Assembly (NCBI GenBank): GCA_014376535.1
Contig: JACMRH010000490.1
Coordinates: forward strand, 1-38,400
DNA from: Cytophagales bacterium
GTDB taxonomy: Bacteria; Bacteroidota; Bacteroidia; Cytophagales; UBA9547
Direction of reading: 5' to 3'
Length of the DNA: 38,400 nt
Part shown: piece by piece, positions 18,001-26,425 of the stretch
Layout of the letters: every line of letters begins with the position of its first letter
Numbering within the stretch: position 1 is the first letter of the stretch
The notes under the pieces: generated by a model
What the model was told of the DNA's origin: nothing
Seen by the model: only the letters and a program-made list of their open reading frames with translations
Databases searched by the model: none
Translations under genes and position numbers: made by a program

Positions 18001-20788
18001 TCAAAGTCTGGCTTACCCATTGGGCAGTTGTATCGGGCATATTTAAGTTAAATGTTGGGGTGGCAGTCAACCTTGTTCCCAAAGTGGCGGTGGCATACCA
18101 GGCCAGTCCTGTTCCTGTCGCTTTTAAAGTGTAAGTACCGGTGGTCTGGCAGGTGTCAAGGTTGATAGTGGCGGGTGCTGAAGGCTTTACCTTTATAATC
18201 ACATCCGCTTTGGACCTGGGCCCTTCACATCCGTTTAAGGTTTGGCTCACCCAGCAGAAAGTAGTATCAGGTACATTCAGGTTGAATATGGGGGCAACAT
18301 TACTGGAGGTCCCTCCAGTAGCCACAGTATACCAGCCTAATCCGACACCAAATGCCTGCAAGGTATAGCTACCGGTAGTCTGGCATGTATCTAGGCTCTT
18401 CACTGTTGGTATACCGGGGGTCTTACGTATCGCGATAGTAAGTTGTTTTCTAGGCCCTTCGCATCCGTTCAATATCTGGCTTACCCACCTGGAGGTAGTA
18501 TCAGGAATGTTCAGGTTAAAAGATGGAGTTGCCGTCACCCTAGTTCCCAAAGTGGCAGTAGTGTACCAGCCCAGACCTGTTCCGGTCGTCTTCAATGCAT
18601 AAGTTCCGATTGTCTGGCAGGTGTCCAGGTTAGAAGTCACAGGTGCTGAAGGCAATGCCTTTATCATGACATCAACTTTGGCCCTGGGCCCTTCACATCC
18701 GTTCAAGGTTTGGCTTACCCAGTGGGAAGTAGTATCAGGAACATTCAGGTTGACTACCGGCGCAATAATACTGGAAGTCCCGCCAGTAGCCAAAGTATAC
18801 CAGCTTAAACCGACACCACTAGCCTGCAAGGTATAGCTACCGGCAGTCTGGCAGGTATCCAAATTTTTCACTGTGGGCAAGCCGGGGATCTTCCGGATGG
18901 CAATTGATATTTGCGCCCTTGGGCTCTCGCATCCGCCGATAGTTTGGCTCACCCATTTGGAGGTAGTGTCAGGAAAGTTCAGGTTGTAAACCGGTGCAGT
19001 GGTCGTTTTGCCTGTTATTCCGGTAGGTAAATTGTACCAGGTCAGGTTTGTACCGGTAGCAGTCAAGGAATAATTCCCACTTTGCTGACAGGTATCAATA
19101 TTTTTGGTGAGCGGTGCAGCAGGAAGTTTGGTGATGATCTGGAGCGTATCAAAAAACTTTACCCATCCGCCAAAGAACACATCATCAAATGCAAAATCAT
19201 TTCCAAATGCAGTAAGGTTTTTAGATTCTATCCTAATATCGGCAGTTGTATTTGTTCCTGAGTTCCAGCTTTGAGAAAACTGCTCCCATACCTTATTATT
19301 AGTTGGTGTAAATAAACTTCCAATCACCTGTCCATTTATAGTAAACTGGAGTATAGGAGAGCTAATGCCTGTAAGATCATTTACCCAAATCGAAAAATTG
19401 TAGGCCGTGTTTGGGGACACCGAAATAGTTTCCCTCCAGAGGTAGAGATTGGCAATAGTAGAACCATCCACATTCAACATTTTTCCCGAACCTGTTGTGT
19501 GATCAACAGCATTGTCCTGGAATTTATTAGATAACTTCGGATCGGTTACTACATTATAATCAGTTCTACTAAGATATCTACTGTTAAACGTAGAATCTGT
19601 CCTGCTCTCATATCTATATTGAGACATAAACCCAGAATTCCCTAAACTAAAATCCGGGTTCAAAATGAGATTTCCAGAGTAAATGGAGTCTTTGACGATG
19701 TATTGGGTTACACCTGGCAGGGGGGGTGATGCAAAATTTTTTCCCTGTATAACTCCCTTGTCCCATACCGGGGAAGGGCGCCCGGTGGCATTGACCATTA
19801 CACTGTCTCCCAGGCAAACAGTTTGGTCTGGACCAGCATACAAAGCATCATCATTTACAATATTGTAATAGGTTGTGGTGTAATTGCCGGCGACATCCTT
19901 TGTAATGCCACCGCTGCTCACCGAACTTATCGAGATGGTAATATTTTCATCTAATTCATGTATGTTGTCATTGACAATGGTAAGCGGAATTGGAAAACTA
20001 TCTGACTTAGTTGTATACTGACCTGCAGGGATGGTTAGACTTGATAAGTTGAAATCAGTCCCAGATGTTGCATTAGAGAAATTAGTTGAAAAGGTCACCG
20101 TCAGGCCACCAGCAGGTACAATGCCGCTTACTTTTATTTCCGGACGCGAAACAGCACTTTCAGGAGCTGAATAATTTGGTTTTGTAAATGTTACTACAGG
20201 CGTAAAACTGATGTTGACTTCATCAACAAAATTTCCATAATCAGGTAGACCTCCAGCCGTTCCTTTTGGTTCTAAAGACACCTGATAATTACCAGTAGGT
20301 AAGCCTACAATATACGATCCACGGTAATATTTCCATCCGGTACTATCTGTAGAGGAAGATTTCAATATTGCAAGCTTTGTGGTGCCCGCTAAATCATAGA
20401 TATTCAATTCCATTGTATCTGAACCATACCTGCCCTGATGGTAGTAGGAATACGACATGTTTTCTCCAAAAACGAGGAACATGTTCTGATACATCCGGGC
20501 GGCATACTTCGCATTGAGCTCTATGTGTTGATTTCCCACCGCAGATAATTCTCCGCTTGTTGCACCTAATTTCCTTTGTTCAATATTATAATCAGGAGCA
20601 GTGGAGTTCCATCCAGGCACTCTTGTTCCAATCACTGCGGCAGGTGCATTAGCTGCGATGTTGAATGAAAATCCAGAAAAGATGACCGGACTTTCAAAAC
20701 CCCCATTGGTTAAAACCCTACTTTGAGAAGAAACATCTTTATAAGTAAATACTGAAAAAATGAGAAATATGAGGTAAAATCTTTTCAT
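15044..20788 (-). CDS. Giant repetitive cell-surface protein: Calx-beta domain, ~13 Ig-like (CHU_C-associated type) repeats, T9SS type B sorting domain
   Basis: Signal peptide 'MKRFYLIFLIFSVFTYKDVSSQ'; Calx-beta-like 'GTDFNLSSLTIPAGQ...IVNDNIHELDENITISI'; repeats '..LDTCQTTGTYTLKATGTGLAWY...PDTTAQWVSQTLNGCEGPRSQVDVAI'; C-terminus 'AFLPDAFTPNGDGINDFYTVYHLSPQVRVALNVFNRWGDLVYRNADYKNDWAG...LPVGTYYLVAELSNG'. Confidence 0.93.
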   Translation of the reverse strand: MKRFYLIFLIFSVFTYKDVSSQSRVLTNGGFESPVIFSGFSFNIAANAPAAVIGTRVPGWNSTAPDYNIEQRKLGATSGELSAVGNQHIELNAKYAARMYQNMFLVFGENMSYSYYHQGRYGSDTMELNIYDLAGTTKLAILKSSSTDSTGWKYYRGSYIVGLPTGNYQVSLEPKGTAGGLPDYGNFVDEVNISFTPVVTFTKPNYSAPESAVSRPEIKVSGIVPAGGLTVTFSTNFSNATSGTDFNLSSLTIPAGQYTTKSDSFPIPLTIVNDNIHELDENITISISSVSSGGITKDVAGNYTTTYYNIVNDDALYAGPDQTVCLGDSVMVNATGRPSPVWDKGVIQGKNFASPPLPGVTQYIVKDSIYSGNLILNPDFSLGNSGFMSQYRYESRTDSTFNSRYLSRTDYNVVTDPKLSNKFQDNAVDHTTGSGKMLNVDGSTIANLYLWRETISVSPNTAYNFSIWVNDLTGISSPILQFTINGQVIGSLFTPTNNKVWEQFSQSWNSGTNTTADIRIESKNLTAFGNDFAFDDVFFGGWVKFFDTLQIITKLPAAPLTKNIDTCQQSGNYSLTATGTNLTWYNLPTGITGKTTTAPVYNLNFPDTTSKWVSQTIGGCESPRAQISIAIRKIPGLPTVKNLDTCQTAGSYTLQASGVGLSWYTLATGGTSSIIAPVVNLNVPDTTSHWVSQTLNGCEGPRAKVDVMIKALPSAPVTSNLDTCQTIGTYALKTTGTGLGWYTTATLGTRVTATPSFNLNIPDTTSRWVSQILNGCEGPRKQLTIAIRKTPGIPTVKSLDTCQTTGSYTLQAFGVGLGWYTVATGGTSSNVAPIFNLNVPDTTFCWVSQTLNGCEGPRSKADVIIKVKPSAPATINLDTCQTTGTYTLKATGTGLAWYATATLGTRLTATPTFNLNMPDTTAQWVSQTLNGCEGPRSQVDVAIRKIPGLPVLKNIDTCQQMGNISLASSGTNLKWYDFSSGGTASNIVPVYDLNIPINTSKWVSQGFNGCEGPRLQLTILIKTTPAAPATINLDTCQTTGTYTLKATGTGLSWYASATLGTRLTATPTLNLNMPDTTAQWVSQTMNGCEGPTSQVDVAIRKIPGLPVLKNIDTCQQMGNISLTSSGTNLKWYDFSSGGTASNIVPVFDLNIPINTSKWVSQGFNGCEGPRLQLTILIKTPPVVPATVNLDTCRTSGLYTAKASGASLNWYDVSSGGIANTIAPVFYLNIPDTTAKWVTQTSNGCESPRAKVLISVKALPVAPLTQDVSVCQSAGNITLTATGAQLKWYNTASGGTIVSSPDFPISNPDTVSLWVSQTVSLCEGPRSKATLVVKALPSAPLVKDTTLCQKTGTLSFKASGTSLLWYFPGSTAGSGLTPSVNTNIAQATIYQVSQTVNGCEGLKSTETIQINNIPAAPAGIDQVICESTGTISYLASGIALQWYSGPTITTFTTQAPSINRNDIGINQAFVSQTINSCESFRKLVKITVNALPAAPLIPDVKYCYGDLARPLTSLKDSLFWYNVASGGIRSTQVPIPNTQNVSVKNYWVSAVVKGCESPRANVKATVNTLPLVLITGVSGGTYCSKTKLTFKATGGISYDWTSPGGQHSSQANLVIPSFGAKDVGKYVLKGTDINQCSSEESLSLDIKYPPAIIALPLVVCEKEPIRIKAGTTGTAFWKLPGNRVQNSSDLYLPISQYSDNGRYVIISSQNGCTDSLDVFISVNNCKPKANDDHYTAFLDQDLILNAENHPIDNDSDPNDKLQFEDFSFITTPRFGTLSVDSKGFWTYKVSSEIDAVEILEYQVCDRGVPKLCDNAKVEIVLKKREAFLPDAFTPNGDGINDFYTVYHLSPQVRVALNVFNRWGDLVYRNADYKNDWAGACTQGTCQGSELPVGTYYLVAELSNGVKYTTHLTLNR
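16085..19115 (-). repeat. ~13 tandem in-frame repeats of ~78 aa (~234 bp) inside the giant surface protein
   Basis: Aligned by eye: each unit has DTC...WY...WVSQ..NGCEGPR. Confidence 0.9.
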
Positions 20789-21196
20789 TAATTCTTCACT
20801 ATAGTTCTGGCTTTTAAAAAATTGGTTAGGTTCTAATTACGTATCAAAAGACTTTATGTTCTTTATGCAGAATACTTTGAAGAGTAAGCCATTAAAAGAG
20901 CATTTTATTCATTCCCTTTTGGTCAAATTAATTGTAACACGTATTATTTTATGTTCTTGAAATGCTCTACATCCTCTCATAAAAATTATTGAACTTGTTT
21001 TTTATATCTTCTCGTGAATAACTCTGAAGACAGCTTCTCACAAATCTCTGTTTTCTCAACATATTTTATGAATTCCTTAAAGATTGTGGTCTCCCCCGAA
21101 ACACTGGTAATGACCTGTTGCAATAAATACAATGCTTATTAACCATCAACTAATGGATTGTTAAGTAATCTTCCCTGTTTTGAAACTGAAACGCTT

Positions 21197-22024
21197 TTAA
21201 AACACACTTAGTGGCAAAGTTAGCCCAGCTCCATACATATACTGTAAAGAAAAGAAACGATGAGTGGCCAATCCTTTATGATCGGCTCCCAGTCTTGTAT
21301 TTGTATAATTCGCAAATGCACCCTGCAAGGATGTTTCTATGAAAAAATATTTTAATAATTCTAAACGCAAAGTGGTGCTTAGGCCATAAACCATTCCATG
21401 ATAATAAAAGGCACCTTTATCATAATTACCGAGAACACTAGAAATAGTGTAAGAAACTAAAGGTCCAGCACCAACTTTCCCTATCGCACTGATTTTAATG
21501 TTTTTCTTCTTCACAAAATCAGTCCGTTTTAGCATATTTATCATCAGGTAGTTATTACCATTTGTATGTTGCAAATGAACAAAGTCTGGTGTTACAACAG
21601 TGTCTTTATTAATTGCATGTCCTCGCACATTACCACTTACAAACATGCTCTGATAATCATTCACAACATATTTTAAATGGTCCCAGCTTAACTCAATCCC
21701 GAAATTCCTTTTATTATTGAAAAAATAACCAATATGGAAATTGTATTGGGGCACAGTCATCACTTTTATTTTATAAAAATATTCCATGTCAGGCTTGTCG
21801 CTTGCATGGGCGTTTTTAAAAGTAAAGTCATAATTATCAGTTTCTGAATTTCTAAACCTGATTGTACTTTTAGAGTACCAGTCACGGTTATAACCCCAAA
21901 AAAGATAGAATTCTCCACGGGAAAATCCCTTTTTAGAAACGAGTTCAGAAAGAGAATTATTATCTTGTGAAATGGCTTGATTATATGCCAGGGCTAACAG
22001 GCATATTAGTATTATTTGCTTCAT
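21197..22024 (-). CDS. Hypothetical secreted/outer-membrane protein
   Basis: Signal peptide 'MKQIILICLLALAYNQAISQ'; aromatic-rich alternating segments suggestive of a small beta-barrel. Confidence 0.6.
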   Translation of the reverse strand: MKQIILICLLALAYNQAISQDNNSLSELVSKKGFSRGEFYLFWGYNRDWYSKSTIRFRNSETDNYDFTFKNAHASDKPDMEYFYKIKVMTVPQYNFHIGYFFNNKRNFGIELSWDHLKYVVNDYQSMFVSGNVRGHAINKDTVVTPDFVHLQHTNGNNYLMINMLKRTDFVKKKNIKISAIGKVGAGPLVSYTISSVLGNYDKGAFYYHGMVYGLSTTLRLELLKYFFIETSLQGAFANYTNTRLGADHKGLATHRFFSLQYMYGAGLTLPLSVF

Positions 22025-22229
22025 TCTTTTTGTCTGTGGGGTAGACTTTGCAAGTAAAAATATTGAAAATCAACTAGTAAAAATTTGATTTTCTAAAAAT
22101 CTATTTTATCTCAGATAATAAATCATGTAAGTTTGTTTGAGGAAAAGGTCAAATAAAAAGTTAATCAACATATAAAAAATGTTCCTGGAATAATATAATA
22201 TTATCTAAACGAACCATGCGCACATTTAT

Positions 22230-22262
22230 AAAAAAGGCCGCCTTAAAGGCAGCCTTTTTTAT
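22230..22262. terminator. Bidirectional terminator-like hairpin
   Basis: AAAAAGGCCGCC-TTAAA-GGCAGCCTTTTTT, one mismatch in the stem, A-run and T-run on the two sides. Confidence 0.75.
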
Positions 22263-22282
22263 TTATAAATTCCATGTATGAT

Positions 22283-22855
22283 TTATGCGTGTTCTTTGGG
22301 GTTCCTATTATGAATCCCTTCAGCAAACTCTTCAATCATTTTAGCGCAAAATGCCGGAAGATCTGCCGGTCGCCTGCTGGTTACAAATCCCTGATCGCAA
22401 ACCACTTCTTCGTCAACCCAATCTGCTCCTGCATTCATTAAATCAGTTCTTATTGAAGGAAAGGAGGTAAGTGTTCGGCCTGCCAGTGTATCAGTTTCTA
22501 TCAAAGTTAAAAGACCGTGACATATCGCTGCAACTGGTTTTTTATCTTCCATAAAACCTGCTACAAAATCAATCACATCTTCATTCATCCTTAATTTATC
22601 AGGACTCATAACTCCACCTGGTAATAATAATGCATCATAATCGTCAGAATTAACTTCTTCAATTACTTTGTCAACCATGTATTCCCCACCCCAGTTAGTT
22701 TCTCTCCAGGCTTTTACTTTACCTGGCTTTAAGGAAATAACATCTACAGTTGCACTTTGTTCTTTCAAAGCATTTAAAGGAATTAAAAACTCCGATTCTT
22801 CAAAACCATCTGCAACAACAATGGCGATCCTTTTATTATTCAGTTTCGTTTCCAT
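22283..22855 (-). CDS. DJ-1/PfpI family protein (type 1 glutamine amidotransferase-like)
   Basis: 'RIAIVVADGFEESEFLIPLNAL', 'YDALLLPGGVMSPDKLR', nucleophile elbow 'KPVAAICHGLLTLIE', 'GFVTSRRPADLPAF'. Confidence 0.92.
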   Translation of the reverse strand: METKLNNKRIAIVVADGFEESEFLIPLNALKEQSATVDVISLKPGKVKAWRETNWGGEYMVDKVIEEVNSDDYDALLLPGGVMSPDKLRMNEDVIDFVAGFMEDKKPVAAICHGLLTLIETDTLAGRTLTSFPSIRTDLMNAGADWVDEEVVCDQGFVTSRRPADLPAFCAKMIEEFAEGIHNRNPKEHA

Positions 22856-23086
22856 ATGAATTACATTTTATTTAATGTAGAAATAAATATGCCACTAATG
22901 TCCACCGCCTTGGATTTTTAAACTCCTTCCCTGCAAAGTGAAGGTGGCCCGAGCCGGAAGGGCAGTTCTTTCAAGAAAAAAGAACTAAAAAGTTAGGGCT
23001 GTAAAAATGTCAAGTTCACTGCTCTTACTTATTTTGATCCAAAAGAAATTCTCCTCGCTACACATAACTCACAACTCACCGCTGAA

Positions 23087-23271
23087 TTTGGCCTTGGAAG
23101 AAATGGCGTTAAGAATTTCTTTAAGAGGGATGGCAAAAGAAAGACTGCCTGCCCGATAGACTGATATTGCTTGTTCTTTTAAAGCTGCCTATTCGCAGGA
23201 TTTCGAGTGAAGGCAAAAGAAATTTAGCCATTTGTTCCACCGCCTTGAATTTTTGGTTCTTTTCTTTCAAG
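23087..23271 (+). repeat. Dispersed intergenic repeat, copy A (~185 bp)
   Basis: Aligns with the reverse complement of 29340-29524 (shared 'tttggccttggaagaaatg.cgttaagaatttcttta..ag.gatgg.aaaagaaaga' and 'ggatttcg.gtgaaggca.aagaaatt'). Confidence 0.85.
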
Positions 23272-23307
23272 AAAAAAGAACGACGTAGTTGGGGGATCCA
23301 GATAAGA

Positions 23308-26300
23308 CTAAACAGCCAATTTAACCTTCCTCCTTTCAACCAGCCTTTTAACCCTCTCAATAATTCTTTCAAAGGTCATATAAGCTGCAGGAACCAGCAC
23401 CAAGGTAAGCAAAAGCGAACTAGTTAAGCCTCCAATAATTACCCAAGCCAATCCATTTTTAGTTTCAGCTCCGGCACCAGAAGCAAGTGCAATTGGCAAC
23501 ATTCCAAATATCATGGCAAAAGTCGTCATTAAGATTGGACGTAATCGTTCTTTTCCTGATTCAATAAGTGCATCATGAACAGACTTTCCCTGTTCTTTCA
23601 AATGGTTTGTAAAGTCAACAATCAGAATTGCATTTTTTGCCACTAAGCCCATCAGCATTATCATTCCGATAATTGCGAAGATGCTGAGGTTTTGCAAAGC
23701 TAGAGCCAGAGCAAGTAACGCGCCTATCAAGGCAACTGGCAAAGAAAAAAGCACTATAAATGGATATAGAAATGAATCATATAGTGCAACCATCACCAGG
23801 TAAACAAATATAATGGCGATTCCCATAGCGGCTCCTAAACTGCCAAAAGCATCTGATTGCTGTTGCAATGAGCCGGCATATTCAATTGAAATGCCTTCTG
23901 GTAATTGCTTATCTTTCATTTCGTTTTGTATGTCTGCACCTACTGTTCCTACTGGTCTTCCAACAACTTGAGAATTGACTGTTATGGAAGAAACACGGTC
24001 TCTTCTTTCCAATTTGGTTGCACCAGGTTCCTGTAATACTGTTGCAAACTGGTTTAAAGCAATTTGTTGACCTTTTTGGTTGATGAAAGTAATATTGCTA
24101 ACATCAGCAGCATTTTTTCTATTGAACTTATCTAGCGAAATCTTAATGTCATACTCATATTGGCCTTCTCTGTATTTACTTTTTTCATTTCCGCTAAATG
24201 CAGTTTGGAGCGTTGTTCCGACTTCTGTAACTGACAAGCCCAAATCTGCCATTCGGTCTCTGTCAATTTTGACCTGTAATTCTGGTTTCGGATCTTCGGT
24301 GGAAAGCTCGGCATCGGTCACACCCGGCACTTTTTGTGCAACTGCCAGCACTAATTCTGCAGCTTCTCTTACTTTTACAACGTCTGTTCCTTTTAAGACA
24401 ATTTGGATCGGTGCCTGATTCGCATTTCCAGTTATGCCAACGGGTGCAGCTTTAGCTTTTACACCTGGTATTCTGCTTATTTCCATTTTTATATCATTCC
24501 CAAACTCTTCAGTACTCATGCTCCTCTCTTTTTTGTCTTTGAGAATGACAGTCATTTCAGAACGGTAATTTGTTGCCGAACCCGCCATTTGAGTTCCCGA
24601 ATAACCCACATTGCTAAAAACGCGTTGCACTTCTGGTCGGGCCAGGATCAAATTCTCAACATCTCTGGTAACCTGATTATTTTGGTATAAGTTAACCTGA
24701 GGCTCAAGTTCAAGCGACACAACAAGTTCTCCGCGATCGGCCTGAGCAAAAAACTCAGATCCTATAAATCCTGTCGGAACTAAGGCAATGGACCCCGCAA
24801 ATAATACGAGAGTAATAGCGTAAACAGTCTTTCTATGGGTCAATGCCCACTCTAAAATGTTTCCGTAAGAGTTTTGTAACGAGGTAAACCAGCTTTCGAT
24901 GCCCAATGAAATTTTACCCCACATAGTCGCTGTTGTAAAATGGTTAAGCTTTCCGAACCTGGAAGCGAGCATGGGTGTGATTGTAAACGAAACAAACAAG
25001 CTCATCAAAGTAGAGAAAACAACCACCAGGGAAAACTCACGCACAATATTTCCAATCATTCCTGAAACCATTGACATTGGAAGAAATACAACCACATCGA
25101 CTAAGGTTATGGCCAGGGCTGTAAAACCAATTTCATTTCTTCCATCTAAAGCTGCTGTTCGTTTATCTTTGCCCATTTCCATATGGCGGTAAATATTTTC
25201 CAGTACCACAATCGAGTCGTCTACCAGAATTCCGACCACTAGTGACAAGGCCATCAGAGTCATCAGATTGAGGGAGAAATTACAAACGTACATCAGGATG
25301 AAAGTAGAAATCATCGATGCAGGAATGGCAACCATTACGATCAAAGAACTTCTTAAACTATGAAGGAACACTAACATTACAAATGCTACAATGACCACAG
25401 CGAGCATCAGGTCGTGTGTAACCGCATCGGCTGAAGCAAGTGTATAAATAGAACTGTCGTTGGCAATACTGAATTTCATATTGCTGGTTTTGTACAGCTC
25501 TTCAATTTTGGTAATTTCCTTTCGCACTTTGGCGCTTACGTCTACCGCATTGGCATCTGTTTGTTTCTGAACCACAAAACCGATAGAATTTCTTCCATCT
25601 ATCCTGTTTATCATTGTTTTATCAGCAATACCGTTTTCCACTTCTGCAATATCCTGAACTGTTACGCGGCTTCCATTTGAGGAAGTGGCCACTACAAGTT
25701 TCCTGATCTGGTCCAGGGAACTGAATTTCGCAGCAACACGTAAACTGTATTGTTCTTCTCCCGTTTCAACTTTCCCTGTCGGAAAATCCTGATTTGCATT
25801 CAGGATTGCTTGTGTAACCTGAGATAAGGAAACGTGAAACGCACTTAGTTTGCCAGGATCTATGTTAATCTTAATCTGACGTTCATCACCCCCAACCAGA
25901 CGTATTCTTCCAACTCCTTCAACCTTCGATAATTGTGGCTGAATCCGATCTTCTACCAGTTTGAAGAATTCTGTTGGGTTCATGTTGGCTGTCAGGCCCA
26001 TTTGCATGATAGGGAAGTCATCAGTAGAGAATTTGTTCAGAATGGGTGCTTCAACTTCATCCGGAAGTGTAAACATTATAGCGTTCACTTTTCGTTGTGC
26101 ATCCTGTATAACAAGGTCTACTTTGGCAGACTGCAATAGTGTGACAGTAACCATAGAAATTCCTTCCTGAGTTACAGAAGTGATTTTATCAAGCTTCTCT
26201 AATGATGAAAGGGCATCCTCGACCTTTTTTGTAACGGAAGTTTCGACTTCACCGGCAGCAGCTCCCGGATATAAAGTAACCACCGAAATAACCGGTGCTT

Positions 26301-26421
26301 CAAACTTAGGTAAAAGGTTATAGTTCAGTTGTTTGAAACTTAAAAATCCTAATATTCCAAGTACTGTAAAAACTACAATTACAAGGGCAGGACGCTTAAT
26401 TGATATTTCTGTAATTCCCAT
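23308..26421 (-). CDS. Efflux RND transporter permease subunit (AcrB/MdtB/HAE1-like)
   Basis: 'MGITEISIKRPALVIVVFTVLGILGFLSFKQLNYNLLPKFEAPVISVVTLYPGAAAGEVE', 'LVVGILVDDSIVVLENIYRHME', C-terminal 'MIMLMGLVAKNAILIVDFTNHLKEQG', 'RPILMTTFAMIFGMLPIAL'. Confidence 0.95.
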   Translation of the reverse strand: MGITEISIKRPALVIVVFTVLGILGFLSFKQLNYNLLPKFEAPVISVVTLYPGAAAGEVETSVTKKVEDALSSLEKLDKITSVTQEGISMVTVTLLQSAKVDLVIQDAQRKVNAIMFTLPDEVEAPILNKFSTDDFPIMQMGLTANMNPTEFFKLVEDRIQPQLSKVEGVGRIRLVGGDERQIKINIDPGKLSAFHVSLSQVTQAILNANQDFPTGKVETGEEQYSLRVAAKFSSLDQIRKLVVATSSNGSRVTVQDIAEVENGIADKTMINRIDGRNSIGFVVQKQTDANAVDVSAKVRKEITKIEELYKTSNMKFSIANDSSIYTLASADAVTHDLMLAVVIVAFVMLVFLHSLRSSLIVMVAIPASMISTFILMYVCNFSLNLMTLMALSLVVGILVDDSIVVLENIYRHMEMGKDKRTAALDGRNEIGFTALAITLVDVVVFLPMSMVSGMIGNIVREFSLVVVFSTLMSLFVSFTITPMLASRFGKLNHFTTATMWGKISLGIESWFTSLQNSYGNILEWALTHRKTVYAITLVLFAGSIALVPTGFIGSEFFAQADRGELVVSLELEPQVNLYQNNQVTRDVENLILARPEVQRVFSNVGYSGTQMAGSATNYRSEMTVILKDKKERSMSTEEFGNDIKMEISRIPGVKAKAAPVGITGNANQAPIQIVLKGTDVVKVREAAELVLAVAQKVPGVTDAELSTEDPKPELQVKIDRDRMADLGLSVTEVGTTLQTAFSGNEKSKYREGQYEYDIKISLDKFNRKNAADVSNITFINQKGQQIALNQFATVLQEPGATKLERRDRVSSITVNSQVVGRPVGTVGADIQNEMKDKQLPEGISIEYAGSLQQQSDAFGSLGAAMGIAIIFVYLVMVALYDSFLYPFIVLFSLPVALIGALLALALALQNLSIFAIIGMIMLMGLVAKNAILIVDFTNHLKEQGKSVHDALIESGKERLRPILMTTFAMIFGMLPIALASGAGAETKNGLAWVIIGGLTSSLLLTLVLVPAAYMTFERIIERVKRLVERRKVKLAV

Positions 26422-26425
26422 ATTC

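Noticed and set aside
15665-19868. Plus-strand ORFs (e.g. 17226-17666, 17829-18134, 18621-18836) repeated across the giant gene
   Set aside because: Antisense to a strongly supported coding repeat array; their mutual similarity only mirrors the repeats.
23121-23427. Short ORFs at 23121-23372 (-) and 23167-23427 (+)
   Set aside because: Lie across dispersed repeat copy A and the 3' end of the RND gene; low-complexity K/F-rich translation, no domain.
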